64,000 bases of DNA from Luteibacter jiangsuensis (lineage in GTDB: Bacteria > Pseudomonadota > Gammaproteobacteria > Xanthomonadales > Rhodanobacteraceae). The notes under the pieces are model-generated. The model had not been told where the DNA came from. It did no database searches and saw nothing but the letters and a program-made list of their open reading frames with translations. How positions within the stretch are numbered: the first letter of the stretch is position 1; each line of letters starts with the position of its first letter. Below, piece after piece: positions 8,739-17,442 of the stretch. The stretch spans positions 558,001-622,000 of the forward strand of contig NZ_JAAQQR010000001.1 in NCBI RefSeq assembly GCF_011742555.1, given 5' to 3'. Both the position numbers and the translations under genes were made by a program.

Positions 8739-10366
8739 CGAGAGCCCGCGCGCCCGCAGCCTGGCTCCTGGTATTGCCCGCGCTGGGCCTGGCCCTGTTT
8801 TTTCTGCACCCGCTGGCGACGGTGCTCTGGCGCAGCGTGACCGATACCCAGGGCGCCATTACCGCGGGCAATTACCTGCGACTGTTCGACGATCCGGGAC
8901 TACCGCACGCCGCGCTGCGCAGCCTCGCCATAGGTATCGCCACGACAGCAAGCTGCGTGCCCCTCGGTCTGGCGTTGGCCATGGCGCTGCACCGCTCGCG
9001 CCTCCCCGGGAAGGCGCTCATCCGTGGCGCCCTGCTTCTGCCGATGCTGGCGCCTTCGCTCGTGCTCGGCCTCGGTCTCGTGTGCCTGCTGGGGCGCAAT
9101 GGCCTCATCCATCGGCTCACCGGTGCCACGACCGACATCTACGGTTTCTGGGGCCTGCTGATCGCCAACACGCTGTACGGACTGCCGCAGGTCGTCATCA
9201 TCGTGTCTGCCGCGCTGGCCCGCACGCCCGCACGGCATTACGACGCCGCCGCGTCCATGGGAGCCACGCCGTGGCGGCAGTTTCTCGATGTCACCCTGCC
9301 GCGCCTGCGCTTCGCCCTGCTCGCCGCAGCTTTCCTCGTCTTCACCGAAACGCTTACCGATTTCGGCAGCGCGGTGGTCGTGGGTGGGAACTATCGCGTG
9401 CTGGCGATGGAGATCTACAGCGAAGTGGTGGGCCAGCTCGATTTCGGCATGGGCGCGACGCTGGGCGTGGTGCTGCTCGCACCCGCCCTGCTCTCGGTAT
9501 GGCTCGCGCGCATCGCGCGTCGCCGCCAGGACAGCGGCGACGCCATGCCCGGCCGCATGCTGCTGCCGGCAAGGCATGCGTGGCGCGATGCCGCATTGGG
9601 TGCGTTGAGCCTCGTGATCCTGCTTCCGATGGTTGCGGTCGTGGGAACTGTGGCCTATGTGAGCGTGGTGAAGCTGTGGCCGTACGACCGCACGCTGACT
9701 CTTGCGAACTACACGAGCGGCATGCCTGACGGGTACGGCCCCGTGGCGACGTCGCTCGGCATGTCGTTGCTGGCTGCATGTGCCGGTTCCGTCCTCGTGT
9801 TCGCGCTTGCCGCCGGCCTGCGCCGCGCTCCGCGGAGCATTGCGCGTCCCATGCAGTTCCTCGCTTCGCTGCCGGCCGCCGTGCCGGGCATGGTATTGGG
9901 GCTGGGTTACGTGCTGGCCTTTGATCGTGGCGCGCTGTCCGGGTGGTTGTACGGGGGGCTCGCCATCGTGTCGTTCTGCAGCCTCTACCACTACCACGCT
10001 CAGGCCTTCCTCGCGATGCAGACCGGCATGCGCCAGGTGCCCGACGCGCTCGACGACGCCGTCGCCGTATGCGGCGGCGGTACCGGACATGTGCTGCGCG
10101 ACGCCGTGATGCCTTTCGTCGCGCCCGCGGCGATTTCCACCTTCTTCTATCTGTTCATGCGCTCCATGGTGACGCTGTCGGGCGTGATCTTCCTGGTCAC
10201 CCCCGATCTCGGCCTCGCCTCGGTCACGGTGATGCGCCTGGACGAGAACGGTTTCCTGGCGCAAGCGGCCGCCTACGCGATGTGCGTGGTGCTGGCCGGC
10301 GCGCTGGCGCTCGGCGCGATGCGCCTCATCCTCCACGTCCTCAAGGAACGACGCCATGTGGCATGA
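8735..10366 (+). CDS. Double-length ABC permease, fused PhnU/PhnV type
   Basis: 543 residues from the ATGA overlap at 8735; an ATG two codons earlier (8729) is possible. Two homologous permease units are joined in one chain, with roughly twelve membrane segments. Each unit has an EAA-like coupling loop, visible around AASMGATPWRQFLDVTLP in the first and AVCGGGTGHVLRDAVMP in the second. This one-gene two-domain layout is characteristic of iron (FbpB) and of one putative AEP transporter subfamily. It sits between the ATPase and the DeoR regulator, whose start lies inside its last codons. Confidence 0.88.
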   Translation: MTRARAPAAWLLVLPALGLALFFLHPLATVLWRSVTDTQGAITAGNYLRLFDDPGLPHAALRSLAIGIATTASCVPLGLALAMALHRSRLPGKALIRGALLLPMLAPSLVLGLGLVCLLGRNGLIHRLTGATTDIYGFWGLLIANTLYGLPQVVIIVSAALARTPARHYDAAASMGATPWRQFLDVTLPRLRFALLAAAFLVFTETLTDFGSAVVVGGNYRVLAMEIYSEVVGQLDFGMGATLGVVLLAPALLSVWLARIARRRQDSGDAMPGRMLLPARHAWRDAALGALSLVILLPMVAVVGTVAYVSVVKLWPYDRTLTLANYTSGMPDGYGPVATSLGMSLLAACAGSVLVFALAAGLRRAPRSIARPMQFLASLPAAVPGMVLGLGYVLAFDRGALSGWLYGGLAIVSFCSLYHYHAQAFLAMQTGMRQVPDALDDAVAVCGGGTGHVLRDAVMPFVAPAAISTFFYLFMRSMVTLSGVIFLVTPDLGLASVTVMRLDENGFLAQAAAYAMCVVLAGALALGAMRLILHVLKERRHVA

Positions 10367-11111
10367 AGAACGACATTCCCGTATCCGCGACCTGCTCCGC
10401 GCCAGCGGCCAGGTATCGGTGGAACGCATCGTCACGGAGTTGGGCGTATCCCGCGAGACGATCCGCCGCGATCTGGTCGAACTGGCCGAGCGTGGCGAGA
10501 TCCGCCGCGTGCACGGCGGTGCCGTGCTCACTGGCGACGAGCCACCGATCGACGTGCGCCACGCCACCCGGGTTCGCGAGAAGCGCGCTATCGCGAAAAA
10601 AGTGGCCGCACTCGTGGAAAGCGGACAGACCATCTTCATGGATGCGGGCAGCACCATGAACCTCGTCGCCGAGGCACTCGCCGCACGCAGCGGGCTGACC
10701 ATCGTGACCAATGCGGTGGACGTGGCCTCGCGGTTCGCCTCGCGCCCGGGCAACGAGGTGCACCTCCTGGGGGGCCGCTTCAACGCGCAGATCGGATGCA
10801 CGCAGGGCGCGGCCACCGTGGCGGAGATCGCCCGCTACCAGCCGCACCTCGCCATCGTTTCCCCCGTGGGGATTGACGCGAAATCTGGTGCCAGCAGTTT
10901 CGAAATGGAAGAGGCCGAAGTCGCAAGAGCGATGTGCGCAAACGCACGGCGCATCGTGATTGCGGCCGACCATTCCAAGATCGGCGTGCGCAGCCGCGTC
11001 GCCTGGTGTCCCGCAGACCGCATCGACGTCCTCGTCACCGACCGTCGTGCGGAACGCTCGCGTGCGATCGACGCCCTTCGTAAGGCCGTGGGCGAGGTCG
11101 CCTACGCCTGA
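10356..11111 (+). CDS. DeoR/GlpR-family transcriptional regulator
   Basis: 251 residues, overlapping the permease by 11 nt. The N-terminal winged helix-turn-helix contains VSVERIVTELGVSRETIRRD. The C-terminal DeoRC sensor domain starts with the phosphate-binding loop in FMDAGSTMNLVAEAL and continues through IVTNAVDVA. Members of this family usually act as repressors released by a phosphorylated sugar or polyol. Its place as last gene of the importer operon suggests that it controls that operon, perhaps through the dyads at 6609-6672. A phosphorylated effector would fit the neighbouring phosphatase and phospholipase. That is inference. Confidence 0.9.
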   Translation: MWHEERHSRIRDLLRASGQVSVERIVTELGVSRETIRRDLVELAERGEIRRVHGGAVLTGDEPPIDVRHATRVREKRAIAKKVAALVESGQTIFMDAGSTMNLVAEALAARSGLTIVTNAVDVASRFASRPGNEVHLLGGRFNAQIGCTQGAATVAEIARYQPHLAIVSPVGIDAKSGASSFEMEEAEVARAMCANARRIVIAADHSKIGVRSRVAWCPADRIDVLVTDRRAERSRAIDALRKAVGEVAYA

Positions 11112-11146
11112 AACAACCCGCGCCAGGAAGGCCGCCGCCACCGCAA

Positions 11147-11162
11147 TTTCAATCGATAGAAA
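11147..11162. promoter_or_regulatory. Near-perfect 16-bp dyad before the TonB receptor gene
   Basis: TTTCAATCGATAGAAA lies 42 bp before the receptor start and just after the DeoR-family gene. Its arms TTTC/GAAA flank an ATCGAT core, with only one mismatched pair. It is a candidate operator and may tie the receptor to the same regulator. Confidence 0.35.
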
Positions 11163-11203
11163 ACATTCCAGCCACACATCACATGTCTTCCCGGAGCACT
11201 CAC

Positions 11204-14200
11204 ATGCATTCCCGCCCCAACCTTCGACGTACCCTCTTGTGCGCCGCCGTCGCGGCCTCTCTGTCCGGCGTGGCGTTCGGCCAGGCCACCACCGGCCGCA
11301 TCGCCGGCCAGGCCCCGGCAACGGCCGGTGAGACCGTGCTCGTGGAGGGCAGCAACGGCCTCGTGCGCGAGGTGTCCGTGGACGCCCGCGGCCGCTACTC
11401 GGTCGAGGCCCTGCCCCTGGCCACGTACAAGGTGTCGCTCAAGGCCAACGGCCAGGTCGTGGACACCCGCGACAACGTCACGCTTCGGGTCGGTGCCGCC
11501 ACCGACGTCTCGTTCGACACCGCCGGCGGCGCGACCGACGCCGCGCAGCTCGAAGGCGTGACGGTGTCGGCCACCAGCCTGCCCAAGATCGACGTGGCCA
11601 CGGTCGCGTCGAGCACCGTGATCACCGCACAGGACATGGCCCGGCTTCCGCTGGCGCGCACCGCCGAGGCGGTGGCCCTGCTCGCACCCGGCGCCTCGCC
11701 GGGTGCCCGCGGCTTCAAGGGCGCCTTCGGCAACCGGCTGGTGAGCTTCGCCGGCTCGTCGGTCACCGAGAACGCGTATTACATCAACGGCATGAACACC
11801 ACCGATCCGCTCAGCGGCTTTGGCGGCATCACGCTGCCCTATGGCGCGGTGGACCAGCAGGAAGTGTTGAGCGGCGGTTATTCGGCCATGTACGGCCGCT
11901 CCGACGGCGGCGTGATCAGCCAGGTGGGCAAGCGCGGCAGCAACGAATGGCACTTCGGCGCGCAGGTGCTGTGGGAACCCGACTTCGCACGCGCCAGCGC
12001 GCGGAACATCAAGTACGGGCACAACAATCCCAATCCGCCGGGTTCCGTCTTCCTCCGCAACGACGACAATCACGAGCACAGCAGCACCATCAGCGCTTAC
12101 GCGGGTGGTCCGCTGATCAAGGACAAGCTCTATGCCTTCGCCGCCGTGGAGATGGAGCGCAGCGAGGGCAACACCATCGGCGACGTGAACCACGCGTACG
12201 ACACGCGCTACACGTACAAGGACCCCAAGTGGTACGGCAAGCTCGACTGGAACATCAACGACAGCAACATCCTCGAACTGACCGGCGTCAACCAGACGCA
12301 TCGTAGCAACGGCAACAAGTACGCCTACGACTACGACGACAACACCATCGGCGACTATGCCGGCACCGATTACACGTACAAGACCAAGGCGATGGTATAC
12401 GTCGCCAAATACACCAGCTACATCACCGACGACCTGACCCTGACGGCGCTCTACGGCAAGTCCAAACTCACGTATTACAACGAGCCGCCGTTCACCGGCG
12501 TCACCGGCCCCTTCATCGGCGGTGTGAACCAGCAGAATCCGGCCTTGAACGGCGGTTCGCCGATCACCAACGGGCAGACGCTGGACACCGTGGACAACCC
12601 CGACCACGAGTCCACCAACCGCAACCTTCGCGTCGACCTGAACTACAAGATCGGCAACCATTCGATCACCGCCGGTATCGACAACCAGGATTCCCACGAC
12701 ATCGACGACGGCACCACCATCGGCGGCGACGGTTACGAACTCTGGTACGGCAAGCAGGACCCCAACCTCAACATCAGCGACAACCCGTTCGTGGGCAAGC
12801 CGGGCGACTACCCCGGCGGTGAGAACGGCTATTACGCCTACTACCGCCACTACAACACGCTGGCCTCCGTCCGCGTCAAGCAGCGCGCCCAATACGTGAT
12901 GGACGACTGGCAGGTCACCGATCGCCTGCTGCTTTCCTTGGGCCTGCGCAACGACCAGTTCACGAACTACAACCCCGAAGGCAAGCCGTATCTGAAGCTC
13001 ACCAAGCCGCAATGGGCACCGCGCCTCGGCTTCAGCTGGGACGTGAACGGCGATTCGACGATGAAGATCTACGGCAACGCGGGCCGCTACTTCCTCGCCA
13101 TGCCGGCTTCGGTGGCCCTGCGCACCTCCGCCGGTTCGCTCGCGGTGAACCAGTATTTCACCTATACCGGCATCGACTCGCACGGCCTGCCCACCGGCAT
13201 CACCTACATCGCCTCCCAGACCGGCGGCGGCGTGTCGCCGAACGGCGAATACGGCCAGGCACCCGATCCCCGCACCGTCAGCTCGAAGAACATCAAGTCA
13301 GAATACCAGGACGAGTTCATCCTCGGCATGGACCAGCAGTTGAACGCCGACTGGGTGTGGGGCGCCAAGGCTACGGTGCGCAAGCTGCGCAACGCGCTGG
13401 ACGACGTGTGCGACAACGGTGCCATCAGCCGCGCCGCCGCTGCGCAGGGTGCCGACATCGACACGCTCACGATCGGCAGCTGCTACCTGTCCAACCCGGG
13501 CCGCGCCAATGTCTACCAGCTGAAGAAGGACGGCGGCGGTTACTACAACGTGACCGTCACGAACGACGACTTCGGCTTCAGCCATCTCAAGCGCAACTAC
13601 TACGGCCTGGACCTCTACCTCTCGCACCCGTTCGACGGCAAGTGGTCGGGTAAGGTGGATTACCTGTTCTCGCGGAGCTACGGCAACACCGAGGGCCAGG
13701 TGCGTTCCGACGTGAACCAGGGTTCGGTCGCGGCCTCGCGCGACTGGGATTACGCCACGCTGATGGACTACGCGAACGGCTACCTCGCGAACGACCGCAA
13801 GCACCAGCTGAAGCTCTACGGCTCCTATCAGATCGCCGCCGAATGGATGGTGTCGGCCAACCTCACGGTGCAATCGGGCCTGCCGAAGTCCTGTCTGGGC
13901 CGCTACGGCGCGAATGAAAGCGATCCCTCCGGTTACGGCAGCTACTACCACTTCTGCTTCGGCGAGCCTTCGGCGTACGGTGCGAAGGGCCGCCAGCCCT
14001 GGGAGGAACTGCTCGACGTGAACGTCGAATACCGTCCGTTGTGGGCCGACCGCAAGCTGGCCTTCAACGTGTCGGTGTTCAACCTGCTGAACCAGCAGCG
14101 GGCGGAATCGACCAATCCCGTGTCCGGCAGCAGCGGTTCCGTGAATGACGGTTACGGCCAGGTCAACAGCTACACGACACCTCGTTACGCGCGCCTCGGC

Positions 14201-14218
14201 GTCACCTACGACTTCTGA
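11204..14218 (+). CDS. TonB-dependent receptor with N-terminal carboxypeptidase-regulatory-like domain (Oar-like)
   Basis: 1004 residues, outer membrane. I start at 11204 (MHSRPNLRR), which has GGAG at 7-nt spacing; the ATG at 11183 lacks one. A signal peptide ends near VAFGQA. It is followed by a CarboxypepD_reg-like fold (about residues 25-110) and then a plug domain with VTAQDMARLPLAR-type sequence. The plug leads into a long beta-barrel rich in Tyr, Asn and Asp. The chain ends in YARLGVTYDF, with the terminal Phe expected for barrel insertion. Oar-type receptors are amplified in Xanthomonadales and are often linked to peptide or protein use. The secreted hydrolase gene starts 10 nt downstream, so the two likely work together. 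Confidence 0.92.
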   Translation: MHSRPNLRRTLLCAAVAASLSGVAFGQATTGRIAGQAPATAGETVLVEGSNGLVREVSVDARGRYSVEALPLATYKVSLKANGQVVDTRDNVTLRVGAATDVSFDTAGGATDAAQLEGVTVSATSLPKIDVATVASSTVITAQDMARLPLARTAEAVALLAPGASPGARGFKGAFGNRLVSFAGSSVTENAYYINGMNTTDPLSGFGGITLPYGAVDQQEVLSGGYSAMYGRSDGGVISQVGKRGSNEWHFGAQVLWEPDFARASARNIKYGHNNPNPPGSVFLRNDDNHEHSSTISAYAGGPLIKDKLYAFAAVEMERSEGNTIGDVNHAYDTRYTYKDPKWYGKLDWNINDSNILELTGVNQTHRSNGNKYAYDYDDNTIGDYAGTDYTYKTKAMVYVAKYTSYITDDLTLTALYGKSKLTYYNEPPFTGVTGPFIGGVNQQNPALNGGSPITNGQTLDTVDNPDHESTNRNLRVDLNYKIGNHSITAGIDNQDSHDIDDGTTIGGDGYELWYGKQDPNLNISDNPFVGKPGDYPGGENGYYAYYRHYNTLASVRVKQRAQYVMDDWQVTDRLLLSLGLRNDQFTNYNPEGKPYLKLTKPQWAPRLGFSWDVNGDSTMKIYGNAGRYFLAMPASVALRTSAGSLAVNQYFTYTGIDSHGLPTGITYIASQTGGGVSPNGEYGQAPDPRTVSSKNIKSEYQDEFILGMDQQLNADWVWGAKATVRKLRNALDDVCDNGAISRAAAAQGADIDTLTIGSCYLSNPGRANVYQLKKDGGGYYNVTVTNDDFGFSHLKRNYYGLDLYLSHPFDGKWSGKVDYLFSRSYGNTEGQVRSDVNQGSVAASRDWDYATLMDYANGYLANDRKHQLKLYGSYQIAAEWMVSANLTVQSGLPKSCLGRYGANESDPSGYGSYYHFCFGEPSAYGAKGRQPWEELLDVNVEYRPLWADRKLAFNVSVFNLLNQQRAESTNPVSGSSGSVNDGYGQVNSYTTPRYARLGVTYDF

Positions 14219-14228
14219 CGGAGACGTC

Positions 14229-16172
14229 ATGCATACACTGCTGCGACTGGGTTTCGTCGCACTCGCCGCCGGGGTCCTCGCGACCCCGGCGGCAGGTGGC
14301 GAACGCACCTACCAAGAGCTTCCTAGCGAAATTCCTGCCCATTTCGAGCCGACGAAGGCCGGCTTCGATTTCGAGCGGCGCACCGTCGACATCCCGATGC
14401 GCGACGGGGTGAAACTGCACACCGTCATCCTCGTTCCCAAAGGCGCCACGCACGCGGGCATCCTGCTTACCCGTACCCCATACGGTGCCGACGGCATGGG
14501 CCACCGTGGGGACAGCCCGCACCTCGGGCCGACCTTGCGCGGTTACGACAATCCGGCCGACATCGTCGTGCAGGACGGCTACATTCGGGTGATCCAGGAC
14601 ATCCGCGGGAAGCACGGTTCCGAAGGCGACTTCGTCATGAACCGTCCGCCGATCGGCCACGGCAATCCCACCGCCGTGGACGAATCGTCCGACATCTACG
14701 ACACCGTCGACTGGCTGGTGAAGCACGTGCCGGAGTCCAACGGGAAGGTCGGGATCATCGGCATTTCCTACGATGGCTTCGAGGCGATGATCGCCACCAT
14801 TCGCCCGCACCCCGCCCTCAAGGTGGCCGTGCCCATCAACCCCATGATCGACGGATGGATGGGGGACGACTGGTTCCACCGCGGGGCCTTCCGCCAGCAG
14901 ATGATTCCGTACATCTACGGCATGGTGAATTCGCGCCGTAGCGACATCGGCTGGACCAGCGGTTATCGCGACGACTACGACCTCTACCTTCACTACGGGT
15001 CGGCCGGCGACGTCGGCCGCGCCTACGGCATGGAAGCGCTCGGCTTCTGGCAAAAGCTCCTGGCCCACCCCGCCTACGACAGCTTCTGGTCGGAACAGGC
15101 CCTGGACCGCATTGCCGCGAAGGAGCCCATGACGGTGCCCACGATGCTGGTGCACAGCCTGTGGGACCAGGAAGACAACTACGGCGACATGGCCGTGTAT
15201 CGCGCTCTCGCCCCGCGCGACCCCGAACACAAGAAACTGTGGCTGGTGCTCGGCCCCTGGCGTCACGCGAAGACCTGGGAGCGAGGCGAGAGCATCGGTC
15301 CGATCAAACTCGAAAGCGACACCGGCACCACGTTCCGGCAGCGGATCCTCCGTCCCTTCCTTGCGCAATACCTGAAGGACGGCGCACCGCAGGCGGACAT
15401 CGCACCGGTGAATGCGTTCGTCACCGGCGAGAACGTCTGGCGCAAACTCGACACCTGGCCGTCCGCCTGCCGGAAGGGATGCGCCCCCACGATGCAGCGC
15501 TGGTACGTGGAAGCCGACGGTGGCTTCGGAGAGGCGGTGCCGGCAAGCGGTGCCGACGAGTATGTGTCGGACCCGGCCAAGCCGGTGCCGTATCGTGTCC
15601 GTCCGATCCAGCCGTGGTCGCACGGCGTGCCCGATCAGGTCGACAGCTGGCCGGAATGGCTGGTGGACGACCAGCGCCAGTTCGCCACGCGCACCGACGT
15701 GCTGACCTACGTATCACCCGTGCTCGATCGGCCCATGAGCGTGGCCGGCGAACCCCTGGTGCACCTGCTGGCTTCCACCAGCGGCACGGACAGCGACTGG
15801 GTGGTGAAGCTGATCGACGTCTACCCCGACGAGGTGGAAGAACAGCCCTCGATGGGCGGCTACCAGTTGCCCATCGCCATGGAAATCTTTCGTGGCCGCT
15901 ACCGCGAAGGCTACGACACACCCAAGGCGCTCGTGCCGGACAAGCCGCTCGAATACCGTTTCCCGTTGCCCACGGTGAACCACGTCTTCCAGCCCGGCCA
16001 TCGCGTGATGGTGCAGATCCAATCGAGTTGGTTCCCGCTTTACGACCGCAATCCGCAAACCTTCGTGCCGAACATCTTCAATGCGAAGGCCGGGGACTAT
16101 CGCAAGGCGACGCAACGCGTGCTGCGCGACGGCCAGAACGGTACCTACCTGGAACTCCCCATAACGAAATGA
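14229..16172 (+). CDS. Secreted CocE/NonD-family (X-Pro dipeptidyl-peptidase S15-like) hydrolase
   Basis: 647 residues with a Sec signal peptide (MHTLLRLGFVALAAG...). The alpha/beta hydrolase part starts after about residue 45. It carries the nucleophile elbow GISYDG with Ser near residue 180 and a conserved VIQDIRGKHGSEGDF segment. The C-terminal third is a jelly-roll typical of PepX/CocE enzymes. Members cleave alpha-amino-acid esters, acylated beta-lactams or X-Pro dipeptides, and the substrate cannot be read from sequence. It follows the TonB receptor by 10 nt, which suggests periplasmic processing of something bound or imported by the receptor. Confidence 0.9.
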   Translation: MHTLLRLGFVALAAGVLATPAAGGERTYQELPSEIPAHFEPTKAGFDFERRTVDIPMRDGVKLHTVILVPKGATHAGILLTRTPYGADGMGHRGDSPHLGPTLRGYDNPADIVVQDGYIRVIQDIRGKHGSEGDFVMNRPPIGHGNPTAVDESSDIYDTVDWLVKHVPESNGKVGIIGISYDGFEAMIATIRPHPALKVAVPINPMIDGWMGDDWFHRGAFRQQMIPYIYGMVNSRRSDIGWTSGYRDDYDLYLHYGSAGDVGRAYGMEALGFWQKLLAHPAYDSFWSEQALDRIAAKEPMTVPTMLVHSLWDQEDNYGDMAVYRALAPRDPEHKKLWLVLGPWRHAKTWERGESIGPIKLESDTGTTFRQRILRPFLAQYLKDGAPQADIAPVNAFVTGENVWRKLDTWPSACRKGCAPTMQRWYVEADGGFGEAVPASGADEYVSDPAKPVPYRVRPIQPWSHGVPDQVDSWPEWLVDDQRQFATRTDVLTYVSPVLDRPMSVAGEPLVHLLASTSGTDSDWVVKLIDVYPDEVEEQPSMGGYQLPIAMEIFRGRYREGYDTPKALVPDKPLEYRFPLPTVNHVFQPGHRVMVQIQSSWFPLYDRNPQTFVPNIFNAKAGDYRKATQRVLRDGQNGTYLELPITK

Positions 16173-16177
16173 CAGCA

Positions 16178-16288
16178 CTGTAGGAGCGCGCCCTGCGCGC
16201 GACAGTTTTTCGCCTCTGTCCGCAAGCTGGCGCGCCAGCTCCGGGTCACAGCCTCAAAACCTGTCGCGCGCAGGGCGCGCTCCTACAG
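16178..16288. repeat. REP-like palindrome, family A, full element (A1)
   Basis: Two perfectly complementary 28-bp arms (16178-16205 and 16261-16288) start and end with CTGTAGGAGC/GCTCCTACAG and enclose 55 bp. The element fills the gap between the ends of two convergent genes. The same arms recur at 30814-30912 and 37444-37553, and single arms at 34321-34350 and 36787-36822. Confidence 0.92.
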
Positions 16289-16297
16289 CCAACGCAC

Positions 16298-16708
16298 CTA
16301 GGCGACTACCGAAAGGTGCACCGACCTCGCCTCCATGAGTTTCATTCGCTCCAGCAGCCCGGCGTAGAAGACCGCCAGAGCGTCAAAGCCGTTATCCCGG
16401 TCGAACTCGATCATGCCTTCGATCTGACAGGTCAAATCGATAGGGGTGTCTGGATCTCGCTCGAATATTCCCGAGGGGAGGGAATTACCGATGGCCGACG
16501 CGTCTTCAAACTCCTGCTTTCCGCCCGTGAAAATCAATTCATCGCATAGCGCCTGAACCTGGCGCGGAGTGATCCTGGAGAAGTCGATATTCTTCAACCG
16601 CGGCGAAGCCATGGCCTGCACTGATTCGTCGACCTTCGGATCTCTCGACCGAGGGAGTGTTTGCTTCAAAGGACGGGGAAATAGCATTGCCACAGGTGCG
16701 ACTCGCAT
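16298..16708 (-). CDS. Hypothetical protein, 136 residues
   Basis: I do not recognise the family. The start at 16708 is well supported: AGAGGAG lies 8 nt upstream on the coding strand. No signal peptide or clear membrane segment is present. The second half is acidic, with a stretch rich in Asp/Glu around IEFDRDNGFDALAVF. The first 35 residues are basic and proline-containing, so they may be a flexible tail. Codon use is less GC-biased than in neighbours, which together with the two orphan secreted proteins downstream suggests an accessory patch. A function is not proposed. Confidence 0.6.
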   Translation of the reverse strand: MRVAPVAMLFPRPLKQTLPRSRDPKVDESVQAMASPRLKNIDFSRITPRQVQALCDELIFTGGKQEFEDASAIGNSLPSGIFERDPDTPIDLTCQIEGMIEFDRDNGFDALAVFYAGLLERMKLMEARSVHLSVVA

Positions 16709-16956
16709 AAGTGGGTCTCCTCTTGGTGTCGCTCAACAAGAACAGAATTCGCCCCCACATTCCGGCACCCTCGCACGACGAAGGTTACGCACCTACTTGT
16801 TTTACGGACGCCACCTACTACTTTGCGGCGGGTGGATTTCGCCGCACCTACAACAAGGTTCTACGCCTTCGGTAGATTGCGCACTCTCCGGGCGGAACTG
16901 AAGCGATCGGAGTGCCATGCTGGTCCGCGATCAATCGCACCACATAGGAGCATCCC

Positions 16957-17385
16957 ATGAAAAACCTAGTCATCGCAGCACTTGCTCTCAGCGCCTCAAT
17001 TACAGCGGGGGCGTCGCTAGCAACTAACCTGTCCAGGGTTTCCGTTTACTCCGTCGAATCGTCTCAAGGAGGAAGGGAAATTCTTTCCCCACGGAGCGGC
17101 TCGACGTCGCGCGATCATGGCGGTGCGATGATGCGCATTACGACTGAAGAAATTGGATACGGAAACAACGCTCAGGCTCGTTTGCTTGGATTTTCCCTGC
17201 GAGAAGTCGGAACTATTCCGCTCTGCAATGTCCGCGGCCACGCGACTCCATGCGCTGGCCGCGGCACGATCATCGGCTATCGCCGCACCTGGGATGCCAG
17301 CGGTCGCGACGGGGGCAACTTCGAATACATGGTGATTCCGAACGGCATCGGCGGCGTGCAACGGGTGAGCCTGCAAGTGCGGTAA
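16957..17385 (+). CDS. Small secreted protein, YolA/DUF4879-like
   Basis: 142 residues with a clear Sec signal (MKNLVIAALALSASITAG). The start has TAGGAG just upstream. The mature part contains SVESSQGGRE, HGGAMMRITTEEIGYGN, and IIGYRRTWDASGRDGGNFEY. I recall this order (V.S..GG, HGG, EE.GYG, R.WNASG) from the Bacillus YolA / DUF4879 family of secreted proteins of unknown function. That match is from memory. Two cysteines about 10 residues apart (NVRGHATPC region) may form a disulfide. It is monocistronic, followed by a hairpin at 17388-17420. Confidence 0.62.
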   Translation: MKNLVIAALALSASITAGASLATNLSRVSVYSVESSQGGREILSPRSGSTSRDHGGAMMRITTEEIGYGNNAQARLLGFSLREVGTIPLCNVRGHATPCAGRGTIIGYRRTWDASGRDGGNFEYMVIPNGIGGVQRVSLQVR

Positions 17386-17387
17386 TC

Positions 17388-17420
17388 GAAAACGGCCGGC
17401 CGGAGCGGTCGGCCGGTTTC
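17388..17420. terminator. Convergent-gene hairpin, possible bidirectional terminator
   Basis: GC-rich inverted repeat (17388-17402 with 17407-17420, one G·T pair and small bulge) bounded by AAAA on the left and TTTC on the right. It lies between the ends of two convergent secreted-protein genes. The short A/T tracts on both sides suit termination in both directions. Confidence 0.55.
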
Positions 17421-17442
17421 GGATTGCCGACTGTCCGCTCGC

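Noticed and set aside
11102-13183. Long open frame (693 codons) antisense to the TonB receptor
   Set aside because: It mirrors the receptor's GC-rich codons, has a low-complexity Val/Gly/Ala/Arg-rich product and no recognisable domain. The receptor on the other strand is clearly the gene.
16178-16288. CRISPR-like repeat
   Set aside because: The element is an inverted, not a regularly spaced direct, repeat; no spacers or cas genes were seen. It belongs to REP family A.
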